A stretch of 64,000 nt of DNA, from NCBI RefSeq assembly GCF_030269925.1, contig NC_085109.1:2418001-2482000 (forward strand), in the 5' to 3' direction. Positions 1 through 10,757 of this stretch are shown here, in pieces; within the stretch, counting starts at the first letter, position 1; every line of letters begins with the position of its first letter. The position numbers were made by a program, and so were the translations under genes. The notes below the pieces were generated by a model. The model was not told the origin of the DNA. It was given only the letters and a program-made list of their open reading frames with translations, and searched no databases. The stretch comes from Bombyx mori. Taxonomy: Eukaryota > Arthropoda > Insecta > Lepidoptera > Bombycidae.

Positions 1-139
1 AAAAAACATAAAAATTTAATTTTTTTTGTTTTCATTTACCTCTTTTCCTGAGAGCAGACTAAGGATTCACATGATATAAAGCCAGCTTAAAGGCCGGCGG
101 CTAAAAAAATCTTTGTACAATCCTCCATTTTTTTCCCCT

Positions 140-356
140 AAGTATTTGCTGGTAGCCTAAGGGCTATTCCAGCTACGCCCGGACGCATAGGTGAGGTCAC
201 AAGACGGCTAGGGACGGGTAGGGTAGGTGAGAATTTGCGAACACCAGCCCTAGCAAGAGTAGTGCTTCGCAGACTATACCACCGCATCGGAATCACGACC
301 CAATAAAAAAATCCGGCGAGAAACTCAGTGGGCTTACTACTAATAGTGGCGGTCAA
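140..356 (-). mobile_element. Jockey-like LINE, 3'-end fragment
   Basis: Read on the minus strand this is the 3' untranslated tail of the commonest LINE in the window. The signature is a stretch ending in ACTGAGTTTCTCGCCGGAT, then a GATCCGGTGGTAGATTCTGCGAAG-like block, then GAGCTCACCTA. It is old: the signature carries several substitutions. A Bm1-type SINE follows directly. Confidence 0.75.
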
Positions 357-360
357 GTTT

Positions 361-512
361 TTTATTTTATTGCTTAGATGGGTGGACGAGCTCCCAGCCC
401 ATCTGGTCTTAAGTGGGTACCGGAGCCCATAGACATCTACAACGTAAATTCACCACTCACCTTGAGATATAAGTTTTAAGGTCTCAGTATAGTTACAATT
501 CTGAAGTTCTGA
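361..512 (-). mobile_element. Bm1-type SINE, 3' body fragment
   Basis: The plus strand shows the reverse complement of the SINE 3' half, from the TTATTGCTTAGATGGGTGGA tail through GAGCCCATAGACATCTACAA to the TATAGTTACAA block, where it breaks off. The tRNA-like head is absent. Confidence 0.8.
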
Positions 513-939
513 TGAGATATTGCGAAAACTGTAGGTTTCACCTATATTCTAGTCTCTGTATCAAATTGTACTGACAAATAAATAGAGCTGTATAATAAAG
601 TTCTTAGCATACAAAATCGCGTGCACACGCTCTGATAATCATAAGCTAAGCCACCTTCAGAGCACTCACAAACCCGAATTGCCTCTCACCGCAATACGTA
701 ATAAGTTAAAACGGTAATTGTTGTAGCCGAAAACATTTGCTAGCATCTACATACTAGACCACCAGAGCTAAGCAAGTATAAAGTACTAGTCGAACCCGGG
801 GCTCGCTTTTCTGTCCGATCTCTGATTTGAATTTGATCCGATGGCTACCAGACTTCACGGGATTGCTCGCTAGCCATTCTGAAGGCTTCATAAAAATTTC
901 GTAATATAAAATATCACTACATAGTATAAAACAAATCAC

Positions 940-1176
940 TGGTGGTAGGACCTCTTGGGAGTCCGGACGGGTAGGTACCACCACCCCGCCTATTTCCGCC
1001 GTGAAGCAGTAATGCGTTTCGGTTCGAAGGGTGGGGTAGCCGTTGTAACTATACTGAGACCTTAGAACTTATATCTCGAGGTGGGTGGCGCATTTACGTT
1101 GTAGATGTCTATAGGCTCCAGTAACCACTTAACACCAGGTGGGCTGTGAGCTCGTCCATCCATCTAAAAAAAAAAA
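940..1176 (+). mobile_element. Bm1-type SINE, head missing
   Basis: It starts at GGTGGTAGGACCTCTTG and runs through TAATGCGTTTCGGTT and GGGCTCCAGTAACCACTTAA to CATCTAAAAAAAA. The tRNA-derived head and A/T linker are missing, as in most copies here, which is a typical 5' truncation. The A tail is intact. Confidence 0.88.
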
Positions 1177-1374
1177 AACAAAGTCGCTTTCTCTGTCCGT
1201 ATATCCCTATGTGTGCTTAAATCTTTAAAACTACGTAGCGGATTTTGATGCGGTTTTTTTTAATAGATAGAGTGACTGAATAGGAAAGCTTATATGTATA
1301 ATAACATCCATTAAATAGTGGAGAAATCAATAATAAATTACAGTTTCCGAAAAGAAGCGAGGGCGGGTCGCTAG
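1177..1374 (+). mobile_element. Non-autonomous Helitron-like repeat ending GCGGGTCGCTAG
   Basis: The segment runs from AACAAAGTCGCTTTCTCTG to GGGCGGGTCGCTAG, followed by T. A second copy lies inverted at 9532-9738, and only the last part recurs at 7325-7387. The CTAG 3' end with an A/T target fits non-autonomous Helitrons common in Lepidoptera. The assignment rests on end motifs only, and the 5' TC end of this copy is lost in the preceding A tail. Confidence 0.5.
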
Positions 1375-1390
1375 TATATTATAATAATGG

Positions 1391-1668
1391 TTTTTTTTTA
1401 TTGCTTAGATAGGTGGACGAGCTCACAGCCCACCTGGTGTTAAGTGGTTACTGGAGCCCATAGACATCCACAACGTAAATGCGCCACCCACCTTGAGATA
1501 TAACCGAAACGCATTACTGCTTCAAGGCAGAAATAGGCAGGGCGGTGGTACCCACCCGCGCGGACTCACAAGAGGTCCTACTACCAGTAATTACGCAAAT
1601 TATAATTTTGCGGGTTTCATTTTTATTACACGATGTTATTCCTTCACCGTGGAAGTCAATCGTGATTT
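1391..1668 (-). mobile_element. Bm1-type SINE, partial
   Basis: This copy carries the SINE body plus part of the A/T-rich linker (ATTACGCAAATTATAATTTTG) up to the CACGATGTTATTCCTTC block, then diverges before the tRNA head. The 3' end abuts a T-run on the plus strand, which is its A tail. Confidence 0.85.
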
Positions 1669-1807
1669 GCTCCTATGCAAATAAATATCGATTTGAAGTG
1701 ACATTTATTTGCATAGGACCTTTTTAATTTATTTTTTCTCCGATAACAGAAAGTCTTAAGTACAAACAAATGGTATACACTATTGTTTTTTGTGCTTGAA
1801 CCTTAAA

Positions 1808-2114
1808 GTTTATTTTATATTGATTGAATTAGGAGTTTAACGAACTCACGGCTCACCTGATATAAAGTAGTCAGCAAAACCCAGTCAGGCTTAAAAATTG
1901 CATTTGGCTCCATACCTACTTTGTGTAATGCAATCACAGCGATTCGGTTCTCTTTATCACCCCACTCCAATTTAATATCGCAAAATATTGTACAATGTAT
2001 TGGCGCCAAAATGAGAAAACTCAATGAGCAATCATATAAAAATGACAGATTCCAAATTCAAATGTAATATTTTGTTTATTTTTAATTGTAACAGTATTTA
2101 TGGCCAGACTAAGT
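1808..2114 (-). mobile_element. Mariner-like element, 5' end remnant fused to a decayed SINE tail
   Basis: On the minus strand, positions 2114 to about 2064 hold the terminal repeat beginning CTTAGTCTGGCCATAAATAC at a TA. A short reading frame follows from 2024, with the motif VIALHKVGMEP found in the transposase at 20.6 kb. The frame breaks off near 1885 and continues into a decayed SINE-like 3' end (1808-1880). The terminal repeat is the inverted complement of the right end of the 20.6 kb copy, so the two fragments together define both ends of one family. Confidence 0.7.
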
Positions 2115-2515
2115 AGATATCACAACCTAAACGCCATATCCCCTTTGCGACGTGAAGTATATTTCTCGATTGACCCAGAGAAGTAAAACACGGGTATTAT
2201 TAATTGCCTGCGTGAGTCATACAGTATAGTAGTCTAAAATTAAATATAACCAGAGTTTCTACCGCCGAGATCGCATCAGTTCCTGAAGAGATCTTCATCA
2301 GGCCGTGCAAGACTAATGCGTTTTGTTACATGATGTTTGAAAGTGAACGCCGTTTCAAACTCATAAACTTGTAATTCATGCTCTTTCTTTGATTTTAATC
2401 TTTAAAAAAAAGCATTTTCTGACATCTCTAGTACATTACGTTGAGACGCGCCTCTGCTAGGAAACTTCAATGGCTTTATAAGCCATTACTTGGTTCGCTG
2501 ACGCTAATTCAGAGA
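2115..2515. other. Unassigned AT-rich interval
   Basis: I see no coding frame with splice signals and no end motif of the families listed here. Short poly-A/T runs only. Confidence 0.4.
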
Positions 2516-2886
2516 TCGCTCATACCCGATCCTGTAGACCGAATGGTAAACAGTCGACGCCGCCCGAAACATGTCATTACGGATCCTCCCGATCCATTAA
2601 CGGTGTTTTTAGGTACCACAAGCACCGGTCACCGTCCTCGTCAAACCCGTCGCTCGCGACGAAGGGCTCGACGAGCGAATTAACCCATAGACACAGCCTA
2701 CTGAGTTTCTCGCCGGATCTTCTCAGTGGGTGCCGTTTCCGATCCGGTGGTAGATTCTGCGAAGCACTGCTCTTACTAGGGTCAGTGTTAGCATCACTCC
2801 GGTTTGAGCCCCGTGAGCTCACCTACACGTTGTGGTGAAGCTAAAATAGCCTCTCAAGGCTATCAGCATAGGTAGGAAAAAAAATT
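2516..2886 (+). mobile_element. Jockey-like LINE, 3' end (about 370 bp)
   Basis: The fragment encodes the last residues of the LINE reverse transcriptase ORF (an Arg-rich C terminus around 2560-2683), then the 3' UTR with the TTTCTCGCCGGATCTTCTCA block, and ends in GGTAGGAAAAAAAA. Its 5' border falls near the CCCGATCCTG codons, as in several other copies (see findings). Confidence 0.8.
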
Positions 2887-2934
2887 TAGATCGCCTTAAT
2901 ACTTTACTAGTTTTTCCTAAACGCGGCTTGTAGT

Positions 2935-3090
2935 ATGAGTTGGTTGTTCCGAATCCAGGCTCCAGTGGCGAAGAATGCGAAGACTTTAACTAAATGGGCC
3001 GTGCTGTACCCGACTGCCGGTCTACGTGTCATCGTTGGCGCCTACCTGCAGTGCGAGTGGGAGCAGACAGTGGAGTTCCACCTGCAGTAG
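2935..3090 (+). CDS. Unrecognised 51-codon ORF, possible retro-pseudogene
   Basis: An ATG at 2935 opens a 51-residue frame ending in TAG at 3088. Codon third positions are GC-rich compared with the surrounding AT-rich DNA. The product has a short N-terminal Arg/Lys-containing segment, a central hydrophobic stretch around residues 21-38, and Trp-containing ends. The size and layout recall small single-pass subunits of mitochondrial respiratory complexes, but no family motif is decisive. It lies just after a LINE 3' end and no introns are visible, so a retrocopy is as likely as a gene. Confidence 0.25.
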   Translation: MSWLFRIQAPVAKNAKTLTKWAVLYPTAGLRVIVGAYLQCEWEQTVEFHLQ

Positions 3091-3189
3091 CCACGAGGAT
3101 TGCCTTTAATCAAGGCAATTGCGAGTTTGACCTCATGTTTCGAGTATTACGTTGTAGTGATACGAGCAACAGCAGGTAACACGTTTTCT

Positions 3190-3666
3190 AATTCTCGCCC
3201 TTATCCCATTCTTATGTCACTATGTCAGCATATAATGGGTCGGCACAGCATGTCCATTTTATTCCATTCAAACCTATCATACTCTTTCAAACATCTCTTA
3301 AACTACATAATCAGCCAACAAAATCGTGTTAAAAACGCTAAAATGTCAATTCGTCGCAACGATCCGTATGAGTTCGCTGAATATATATTTAGGAAAATTC
3401 GATTTTGTTATCAGAATGCTCGTACCTACAGCATCACAGCGCACCGCGGGTGACGGACGCGTTTAAGTCATCAAACTGCTGCTGCAACACGGAGCTACAC
3501 TTGGTAAAAAGACAATTTCTCCTTCTTCTTCTTCCACTTATCCCACTACGTGGGGTCTACGCAGCATGTCCTCATTTTCCATTCAAGCCTTGCCATACGT
3601 CATCTCTGCCCTCAAACCCTTCTCGCGTATATCCTCACACAGTCCATCCAAGTCATTTTAGGACGC
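3190..3666. repeat. Two diverged copies of a CTTATCCCA...GGGTC...CAGCATGTC motif
   Basis: Positions about 3200-3300 and 3537-3640 share CTTATCCCA, then GGGTCnnC-CAGCATGTC, then a TTCCATTCAA block. The copies are in the same orientation and clearly diverged. I have seen this motif in insect repeats but cannot name the family. Two weak ORFs here (3100-3453, 3405-3692) have no protein motif and are probably chance. Confidence 0.4.
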
Positions 3667-3894
3667 AGGTAAACTGTAATTTATTGCAATAAAACAAACT
3701 TAATAAACTTGTTAAAAGGCTTTCGTATCTATCGCACTAAACCACGAAATGCCCGCTGAAGGTCTCATAGTTAACATAAATAAATAATAAATCATAATAC
3801 ATACATAGATTGAATTTTTTTAAATACTCTTTGTACGGTGCATGACATACCCGCATGGCTTCAACCACTATACTGTTTATCTTCTATTTTCTTT

Positions 3895-4030
3895 TTCTAT
3901 ATATATAAAAATGAATTGATGTTCGTTAGTCTCGCTCGTTAACTCGAGAACGGCTGGACCGATTTGGCTTATTTTGGTCTTGAATTATTTGTGGAAGTCC
4001 AGAGAAGGTTTAAAAGGTAGATAAATATGA
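3895..4030 (+). mobile_element. Dispersed Lepidopteran repeat fragment (Helitron-like 5' region)
   Basis: A TATATATATAAAAATGAATT start is followed by the phrase GAGAACGGCTGGACCGATTT. Many non-autonomous repeats of this order share this type of sequence. Only the 5' part is present and the 3' end cannot be placed. Confidence 0.4.
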
Positions 4031-4316
4031 AAATACTCGGAATTCAATAAAAAGAACAATTTTGTTTTTCCTTTGATGGGGACACATCAAAGGAAAAACG
4101 GACGGATTCCTTTTGTTGTTTTACAAAAGTTTAGGTCTTTTATTTACAGATTGAGGCACTACGAAGTATGCCGGGTCAGCCAATTTTTAATAAAATTTTC
4201 CACTGCGGTTCTGACATTAAACCCTATATGTTTAGTGTCTTTGGAATTTAGTAACTTGCTAACGTGAACCAATAACTCTACCGATTTCATTAACAAAAAA
4301 AAAAAAAAAAATTTTA

Positions 4317-4412
4317 ATTACTTATGTGCGTGGACGAGGTGACAGTCCACCTGGTGTAAAGTGGTTACTGGAGCCCATAGACATCTACGACGTAAATGTG
4401 TCACCCACCTTA
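4317..4412 (-). mobile_element. Bm1-type SINE, 3' end only
   Basis: The plus strand shows a poly-A run, then the reverse complement of the last about 90 bp of the SINE, ending at the CACCCACCTT block. Confidence 0.75.
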
Positions 4413-5000
4413 AAAATATTAAAAAATATTAATCTCAAAAACAATAATTTGACTTTCTATTTCTGTTGAAACCAAGCCATCACATTACCTGTCACCAAAG
4501 AGAAGTTATGCAAACAGAAGCGGCGAAACTGTATGGCGCGCTGCGGCTTCTGGGAGGCGTTCGGTTGATTTCCATCGAAACACCGACATCGCATAAAAAT
4601 GCTACACACTTGCAGCCGATGAAAGTATTACGATAACGAAATACGTATGCATTAACTTGTTTTATGTTCGAGTATTATGTCTTTTTTATAGCTCCATTAC
4701 GTGGTTCTGTTCAATGTTTTAATTTGTATACAATTTAACTGTTATTTATTTTTTTATACCTTCATAGTAATGGGCAATACGAAGGTACGTGGTGAAAAAG
4801 TGATCTCAAAAGACAAAAAAATCATACGTAGATAACATATAAGTAGCATCAATGCTGTGTTGATCTACGAGATTATGAAATCAGTGCTGGATTTACATTG
4901 GGGGCAGCATAATTTGGCACAAGCACAAAAAAAAATTTCTCTGGTTGTAAAAAAACTTTAAAAAGTGCTAATCCCAATGAAAATTCTAATAAATAATAAA
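4413..5000. other. Unassigned interval
   Basis: A GC-richer patch at 4500-4640 has no open frame with splice signals. The rest is AT-rich and shows no repeat ends that I recognise. Confidence 0.35.
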
Positions 5001-5003
5001 TAC

Positions 5004-5243
5004 ACTGGTGGTAGGACCTCTTGTGAGTCTGCGTGGATAGGTACCACCATCCTACCTATTTCTGCCGTGAAGCAGTAATGCGTTTCGGTTTGAAGGGTGG
5101 GGCAGCCGCTGCAACTATACTTGAGACCTTAGAACTTATATCTCAAGGTGGGTGGCGCATTTACGTCGTAGATGTCTATGGGCTCCAGTAACCACCTAAC
5201 ACCAGGTGGGCTGTGAGCTCGTCCACCCATCTAAGCTATAAAA
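5004..5243 (+). mobile_element. Bm1-type SINE, head missing
   Basis: The body runs from CTGGTGGTAGGACCTCTTG to CCACCCATCTAAGCTATAAA plus an A run. It is one of the better-conserved copies. Confidence 0.88.
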
Positions 5244-5478
5244 AAAAAATACAGTACATTTAGGTTTTGCTTAAATGTTTAATGTCTTACATTATTATTA
5301 TTATATTTTTATGAAATTGTGTTCTTTAGTTTTAATAGCCTCTTAAAAAGAAAAAAAAGATAAAAAAAGACCGCGAAGGACAGAAAGACGTGGGGAAGCA
5401 TAGTGCATCGAGTGTTCAACATTTCAACCAAGACACGACCTTCAGCAATGAATAGACTGACTCATATGAAAGATTTCA

Positions 5479-5709
5479 TTACATGCTTGGGTAATAGGGC
5501 GCCATTTTTGTTTTATGGCCCAGGGCGGCATTTATGATAAAACAAGTCTCGTGTCGAATGCTCATACTTTCTAACCTTAAATTAACAAATAATATGCACA
5601 AATATAAAACCCACATTTTCACGCAAGAGTGCGACATGCCAGCCGTCTGTTTCCGGCGGAAGTACTCGAGCAGCCATAACAAAAACAACGCTGGCAACAC
5701 GAACCACAT
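5479..5709 (-). CDS. Candidate N-terminal exon with membrane anchor
   Basis: An ATG at 5709 opens a frame on the minus strand. It starts with a hydrophobic segment (residues 2-14), a stop-transfer-like EYFRRK cluster, then a short Gly/Ser/Cys tail. Possible donors follow residue 29 (TGC|GTGAAA, exon 5623-5709) or lie further on; without splicing the frame stays open to 5479. Anchor plus basic cluster is what microsomal short-chain dehydrogenases (retinol dehydrogenase type) look like at the N terminus, but no Gly-rich cofactor motif is found nearby, so that link is a guess. GC-rich third positions in the first 29 codons favour real coding. A TATA-like sequence at 5745-5754 is rather close to the ATG. 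Confidence 0.3.
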   Translation of the reverse strand: MWFVLPALFLLWLLEYFRRKQTAGMSHSCVKMWVLYLCILFVNLRLESMSIRHETCFIINAALGHKTKMAPYYPSM

Positions 5710-6480
5710 CACTTCATTTAAATTCACCAATAAAAATCACAGAGTATTTATATTTCGAACATTATAATTCCAAACACCAATTTTGTGTAATCTATTAAAG
5801 TTTTAATCTTTGATGATCACTTTCTTAATTGTTCCAAATTTATGCACATAAAGATAAAGAAGATTGGGGTATATTTACAATTCTTTACTGTCACTGTTGT
5901 TGTTTTTTTTGTTTTTAAATTTTGTATTTTAAGAACCGTACAAAACACGTCTCAACTTCCATCAAACGACTAATATAATAATATTGAAGTAAAGAAATAT
6001 GCACGAGAAAGCAACGTGTACAATGCAGCTGATTGTTGTGATGCTGAATAAGGTTTGTGGACACCGAAAGCGATACTGTAAAGTGAATTGAAGCTATGTT
6101 TATGATCACGTAGTTATTTTTTAACAGACTTCAAAAAAGGAGGAGGTTCTCAATTCGACTATGTTTTTTCATGTTTGTTACCTCATAACTTTTGTCTGGT
6201 TGAATCAATTTTGATGATTCTTTTTTTTATTAGAAAGCTGACGCTTCCCGTGTGGTCCCATTTCTATTTAGTTCTGATAATGGTATCCACGAGAAAACCA
6301 TATTGTCTCAAATTTGCATTAAGTACATGCGTGACAAATAGATGAATAATTCAATATCACGCCAAACGATTTCAATGATCATTGTTTTTAGTGTATATTA
6401 ATTTGTTTTGGAATATCTTTTTTTTTTCTATTTGATTTTCTATTTGGAATATTATATTTGGAATAATTTGCGAAATTAAC
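5710..6480. other. AT-rich interval without assignable genes
   Basis: Contains scattered T runs and a short minus-strand frame (5915-6109) with no recognisable motif. No splice-consistent exon was found. Confidence 0.4.
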
Positions 6481-6725
6481 TTTTTTTTTATTGCTTAGAT
6501 GGATGGACGAGCTCACAGCCCACCTGGTGTCAAGTGGTTACTGGAGCCCATAGACATCTACAACGTAAACGCGCCACCCACCTTGAGATATATGTTCTAA
6601 GATCTCAGTATAGTTACAACAACTGCCCTACCCTTCAGACCGAAACGCATTACTGCTTCACGGCAGAAATAGGCAGGGCGGTGGTGCTTACCCGCGCGGA
6701 CTCACAAGAGGTCTTACCACCAGTA
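6481..6725 (-). mobile_element. Bm1-type SINE, head missing
   Basis: The plus strand begins with a T run (the A tail), then TTGCTTAGATGGATGGACGA through to ACAAGAGGTCTTACCACCAG. The reading frame that crosses it is fortuitous. Confidence 0.87.
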
Positions 6726-7200
6726 AAAAACTCTATCTGTCACGCTTTTGCGCCAAAACTACTGAACCGATTTAAATGAAATTTGGTACACATATAGCTT
6801 AGAGCCTGAGAAAGGACATAGGCTACTTTTTAATGCGAATAAAGGATTGTAAAGAGTTGAAAGAGGGAGATGAAAAGTTATATGGAAGTATCGCCATTTT
6901 TAGAGCTAAAAGCTTAAAACTTATTTTTTAGACTGTGGATTCGATAAAAATAGATATGACACTAAATTTACACATCAGAAGGCTATAACTTACAAAAATG
7001 TAGTGTGAATTACCCAAAATATAATGATGAGTGTTAAATAAGAAGGAAAAAAATGTGCCATCTGCGAATTATTTTTGCATGCGCCGCAAAAACCGTTGGA
7101 TTTACACGTATATAATGTAAAACGGAAATGTTTATCAAAAATAATTCTACAAAAAAGTCCGTGACAGCATATATCTATCTTTTATTTGTAAGTCATTGGC
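6726..7200 (+). repeat. Dispersed Lepidopteran repeat, family unresolved
   Basis: A block with AAACTACTGAACCGATTT followed by ATTTGGTACACATATAGCTT and CATAGGCTACTTTTTAATGC is characteristic of an abundant non-autonomous repeat type in moth genomes. I cannot fix the termini. Confidence 0.4.
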
Positions 7201-7324
7201 ATATATCTATTATCGCTAAAATAATGTACGATTAATATAAGAAGATGAAAGATTGTTTTTTTTTGTTTATTACGTTCTTTTTTTATTATTTTTGTCACTA
7301 TCAGGACCAGATTTATATAAAAGA

Positions 7325-7387
7325 ATATTCAATAAGATCAATAATAAAGCAGCAGTTCCGAAAACGAAGCGAGGGCGGGTCGCTAAA
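7325..7387 (+). mobile_element. Helitron-like 3' fragment (same family as 1177-1374)
   Basis: The TCAATAATAAAGCAGCAG-like stretch and the final GGGCGGGTCGCTA match the end of the 1.2 kb copy. Confidence 0.45.
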
Positions 7388-7793
7388 CTTAGTATTATAT
7401 ACATATGTACATGCGTGGTACGTCCTATAACAATTAATTGTGATTGGCGATGGTAATACGCTGGTTTGAACTCCGAGAATGCTGTTGCCCATTCTCCAGT
7501 GAATTGCTAAGCTACAGGAAAAGATACAAAAGCGTTATTCTAGACACTAACGCTACGCACGCAGTATAGCATCCAATATAAAACACGGCTTAACAACAGC
7601 GCCGTCATCACGATAGAAACTGCGGATCCACTCTCAATGAACAATAGACAAATGCACATGAAAATAATTAATTTTCTAATAACATTGACATTCATCCGGG
7701 ACCCGTAACAAACGATGCTTTCTTGTTTATAAAGTGGCGACATCTGTTTAACACAAAACGGAACTAATTCCAGGGAATAATTTGAAGAAATCT

Positions 7794-8155
7794 TTTTTTA
7801 TTTTTTTATTGCTATATAGGCAGCCGAGCCTACGGCCCATCTAATGTTGAGTGGTTACCGTCGCCCATGGACGTCAACAATGCCAGGGACAGAGCCAAGC
7901 AGCTACCTACCGTTAAGTACTCTCCACAAGCCTCGTTTGAAGAAGGACATGTCATATCGGGAAACACCGTGGAGGGGAGCTCATTCCAAAGCCGGATGGT
8001 ACGTGGCAAAAAAGGTCGCTGGAAATGCACTGTGGACGAACGTAGTGATTCCAGGTAGTCTGGTAAATTCTACTCCGGTGGCGGGCGGTGCGGTGGTAAA
8101 AACGAGATGATGGTATCATCTCAAACAATTCCTCAGAGCACAGCAATCTTCGAAT
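7794..8155 (-). mobile_element. CR1-like LINE, 3' end
   Basis: On the minus strand this is a decayed C terminus of a reverse transcriptase ORF with the motif PRTIRLWNELPS (about 7952-8030). The conserved tail CTGCCCCTGGCATTG...GGCGACGGTAACCACTCA and an A-rich end follow. Frame disruptions mark it as dead. Full-length relatives are absent from the window. The PRTIRLWN motif is typical of CR1/Jockey-type ORFs. Confidence 0.75.
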
Positions 8156-8410
8156 AATTCTTTAGTTCTGATTTCAAACTTATTATGGATCGTTATATTA
8201 ATGAATCAGTCGGTCACCATATTTTAATACAAGTAAATTATACGCACATAATAATTATGTCGGTCCATCTGTGACTCACTCCAACATAAATGATTGCTCT
8301 CACTCTGCGAAACAACGTGCCACATGGCGTCGCATCGCGAGAGCATCGGTATCGCAGGATCCGATTGATGCATGACCACGACCACTCTGTCAAGAGTGTA
8401 CGAATAGGAA

Positions 8411-8716
8411 GAAGATCCTCCCGATCCACTAACGGTGCTTTTAGGTACTTCAAGCACCGGTCACCGTTCTCGTCGAACCCATCGCTTGCGACGAAGGGCT
8501 CGACGAGTAAATTAACCCTCAGACACAGCCCACTGAGTTTCTTGCCGGATCTTCTCAGTGGGTCGCGTTTCCGATCCGGTGGTAGATTCTGCGAAACACG
8601 GCTTTTGCTAGGGTTCGTGTTAGCAACGTCGTCAGGTTTGAGCCCCGCGAGCTCACCTACTAGTTAAGGTTACGCTGGAATAGCCTCTCAAGGCTACCAG
8701 CTAAGGTAGGAAAAAG
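8411..8716 (+). mobile_element. Jockey-like LINE, 3' end
   Basis: It starts at GATCCTCCCGATCCACTAAC and includes the Arg-rich C-terminal codons, the GCCGGATCTTCTCAGTGG block and the GGTAGGAAAAAG end. Positions 8280-8410 upstream do not match the LINE. Confidence 0.8.
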
Positions 8717-9042
8717 AATAATTATGTATGCGATTACAATGGTAATGATTTTTTTCCTACCTAATCATCAATAGTCTCGATGGACTATTCTGGGTCCACC
8801 AGTTCTGTTTAAATTGTTTATTAACTTGATTTGTGTATGTTTGTTTGTATATAACGGGATCATGGATCATTAGTTTCACTTACTTCAAGACGTCCAATTT
8901 ACTTGAAACGCATTAAGGACCGATAACAATACAATAATTTTATTAGCTCCCTCTGATATCTTAACAAGTATCAATAGGGAAAGAAGACGAAATTAATTGT
9001 TTGTTAAGATTGCTTAACTAGCAAGAAATACTCAGGTAGCTG

Positions 9043-9283
9043 GGTGGTGGTAGGACCTCAGGTGAGTCCGCACGGGTAGGTACCACCACCCCGCCTATTT
9101 CTGCCGTGTAGCAGTAATGCGTTTCGGCTTGAAGGGTGGGGCAGCCGTTGAAACTATACTGAGACCTTAGAACTTATATCTCAAGTTGGGTGGCGCATTT
9201 GCGTTGTAAATGTCTATGGGCTCCAGTAACCACTTAGCACCAGGTGGGCTGTGAGCTCGTCCAACCATCTAAGCAATAAAATA
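9043..9283 (+). mobile_element. Bm1-type SINE, head missing
   Basis: It runs from GGTGGTAGGACCTCAGGTGA to CCATCTAAGCAATAAAA, with minor substitutions. Confidence 0.87.
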
Positions 9284-9531
9284 GTAATAATAATGAGAAA
9301 AGCCGAGGATCATGTTCAATCTTACATAGCTTGATTTTTTTACGTTTTCAATGTTATGAAAAACCCCTATGTATACTTTATGTATAATTCAAGTTATATT
9401 GTTTGTTTTTTTTTAATGAGAAACATTATTTCTATAAAGTGGAATAGGATACAAAATTTCCTTTCTAAAACTTATTGTATAGATATAATAAATTCTATTT
9501 AACATCGAAAAACATGCTTAACATATAAAAT

Positions 9532-9738
9532 ACTAGCGACCCGCTCTCGCTTTACTTCGGAAACTGTAATTTATTATTGATTTCTCCACTATTTAATGGA
9601 TGTTATTATACATATAAACCTTCCTCTTCAATCACTCTATCTATTAAAAAAAACCGCATCAAAATCCGTTGCGTAGTTTTAAAGATTTAAGCATACATAG
9701 GGACAGAGAAAGCGACTTTGTTTTATACTATATAGTGA
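9532..9738 (-). mobile_element. Non-autonomous Helitron-like repeat, near complete
   Basis: Read on the minus strand it begins A|TCACTATATAGTATAAAAC and ends GCGGGTCGCTAG|TA, giving a 5' TC, a 3' CTAG and insertion between A and T. It is a better-preserved copy of the 1177-1374 repeat. The text includes CCGCATCAAAATCCGTTGCG on the plus strand. Confidence 0.55.
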
Positions 9739-10015
9739 TTGTTATTTTTTTATTTTTAAACTAATCGTAAGTATCATAGTAATATTTTAAAGCATTCTTT
9801 GTACTGCTCCGAGAATAGTCCCCCCATGTATGACCAAAGTTCAAAAAGTGATTGGAAGTTAGCCGCTAGCGTCACCAAGCGCCAAAGCGTAAAACTAAAA
9901 CATAAATTTCTAACTCGACTCTACGCGAACGCAGTGGTGTAATTTCACTTAATTGTCAGTAATGTACACTAGATGGAGGCTATGACTGTCATGAACAGTA
10001 TAGTGAAATTAAGAG

Positions 10016-10192
10016 CTGTGTGCTTATTGCGAGTTTTTTAACGTTCTCGATAGCGTAAAAGTTAACTCAAATTTTAATGGAGTTGGAACGTTTGCCTATG
10101 TTTGCCGCTAGGGACGCTGTTCCAACTGCATACAAATTTGAGTTAACTTTTACGCTATCGACAACGTTAAAAAACTCGCCCTAAGCACACAG
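10016..10192. mobile_element. 177-bp palindromic MITE, copy 1
   Basis: The two arms are inverted complements almost end to end. The left arm begins CTGTGTGCTTATTGCGAG and the right arm ends CTCGCCCTAAGCACACAG. Both carry the AACGTT..TCGATAGCG and AAAAGTTAACTCA blocks. The centre contains TGCCGCTAGGGACGCTG. No ORF is present, so it would need a transposase in trans. A transcript would fold into a long hairpin. Confidence 0.8.
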
Positions 10193-10326
10193 ATGTGTTT
10201 GTACGGTTTGGAACGACAGACTGAGCCATGCGAGCTCGGTAAAGCTGGTATAGCCTCTCGAGGTTACTAGCATAGATAGGAAAAACAATACCGCCTTATA
10301 TTCCGAATGTTGACCGAACACCTTTT

Positions 10327-10514
10327 TTTTTCTACCTAGCTGAGAGCCTTGAGAGGCTATTTCAACGTAATCTTAACTAGTAGGTGAGCTCACGGTGCTC
10401 AAACCTGACGACGTTGCTAACACAAACCCTAGCAAGAGCCGTGCTTCGCAGAATCTACCACCGGATCGGAAACGCGACCCACTGAGAAGATCCGGCGAGA
10501 AACTCAGTGGGCTG
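10327..10514 (-). mobile_element. Jockey-like LINE, 3' UTR fragment
   Basis: The plus strand reads from CTACCTAGCTGAGAGCCTTG to GAGAAACTCAGTGGGCTG, the reverse complement of the LINE 3' end. A second, more diverged piece lies at 10585-10757. Confidence 0.8.
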
Positions 10515-10584
10515 ACCGAACACCGAAGCTGAAGCTGATTCGGGCTAGCAGTAGATTGAAAACACGCATACGGTTTTTGCCTAC

Positions 10585-10757
10585 CTATCTGCCAGTAGCA
10601 AGCTAATCTGACTTCAACATGACTGGGGAAGGAAATCAAGAGGCTCAACCTGAGGGAGTTTGCAAACATCTGCCCTAGCAAGAGCAAAACTTCGCTGAAG
10701 CTACCACCGAATCGGAATCGCGACCCACTGAAATCTAACGAGAAACACAATGGGTTG
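10585..10757 (-). mobile_element. Jockey-like LINE, diverged 3' UTR fragment
   Basis: Shares CTAGCAAGAGC, TACCACCGAATCGGAATCG and GACCCACTGA with the other copies, but the spacing and many bases differ. This is probably an older subfamily. Confidence 0.65.

Noticed and set aside
754..984. Minus-strand 76-codon frame
   Set aside because: It crosses from unique DNA into a SINE and has no motif. A shadow frame.
8290..8667. 125-codon plus-strand frame
   Set aside because: Mostly LINE 3' end and UTR translated in a chance frame; the protein motif ends in UTR sequence.
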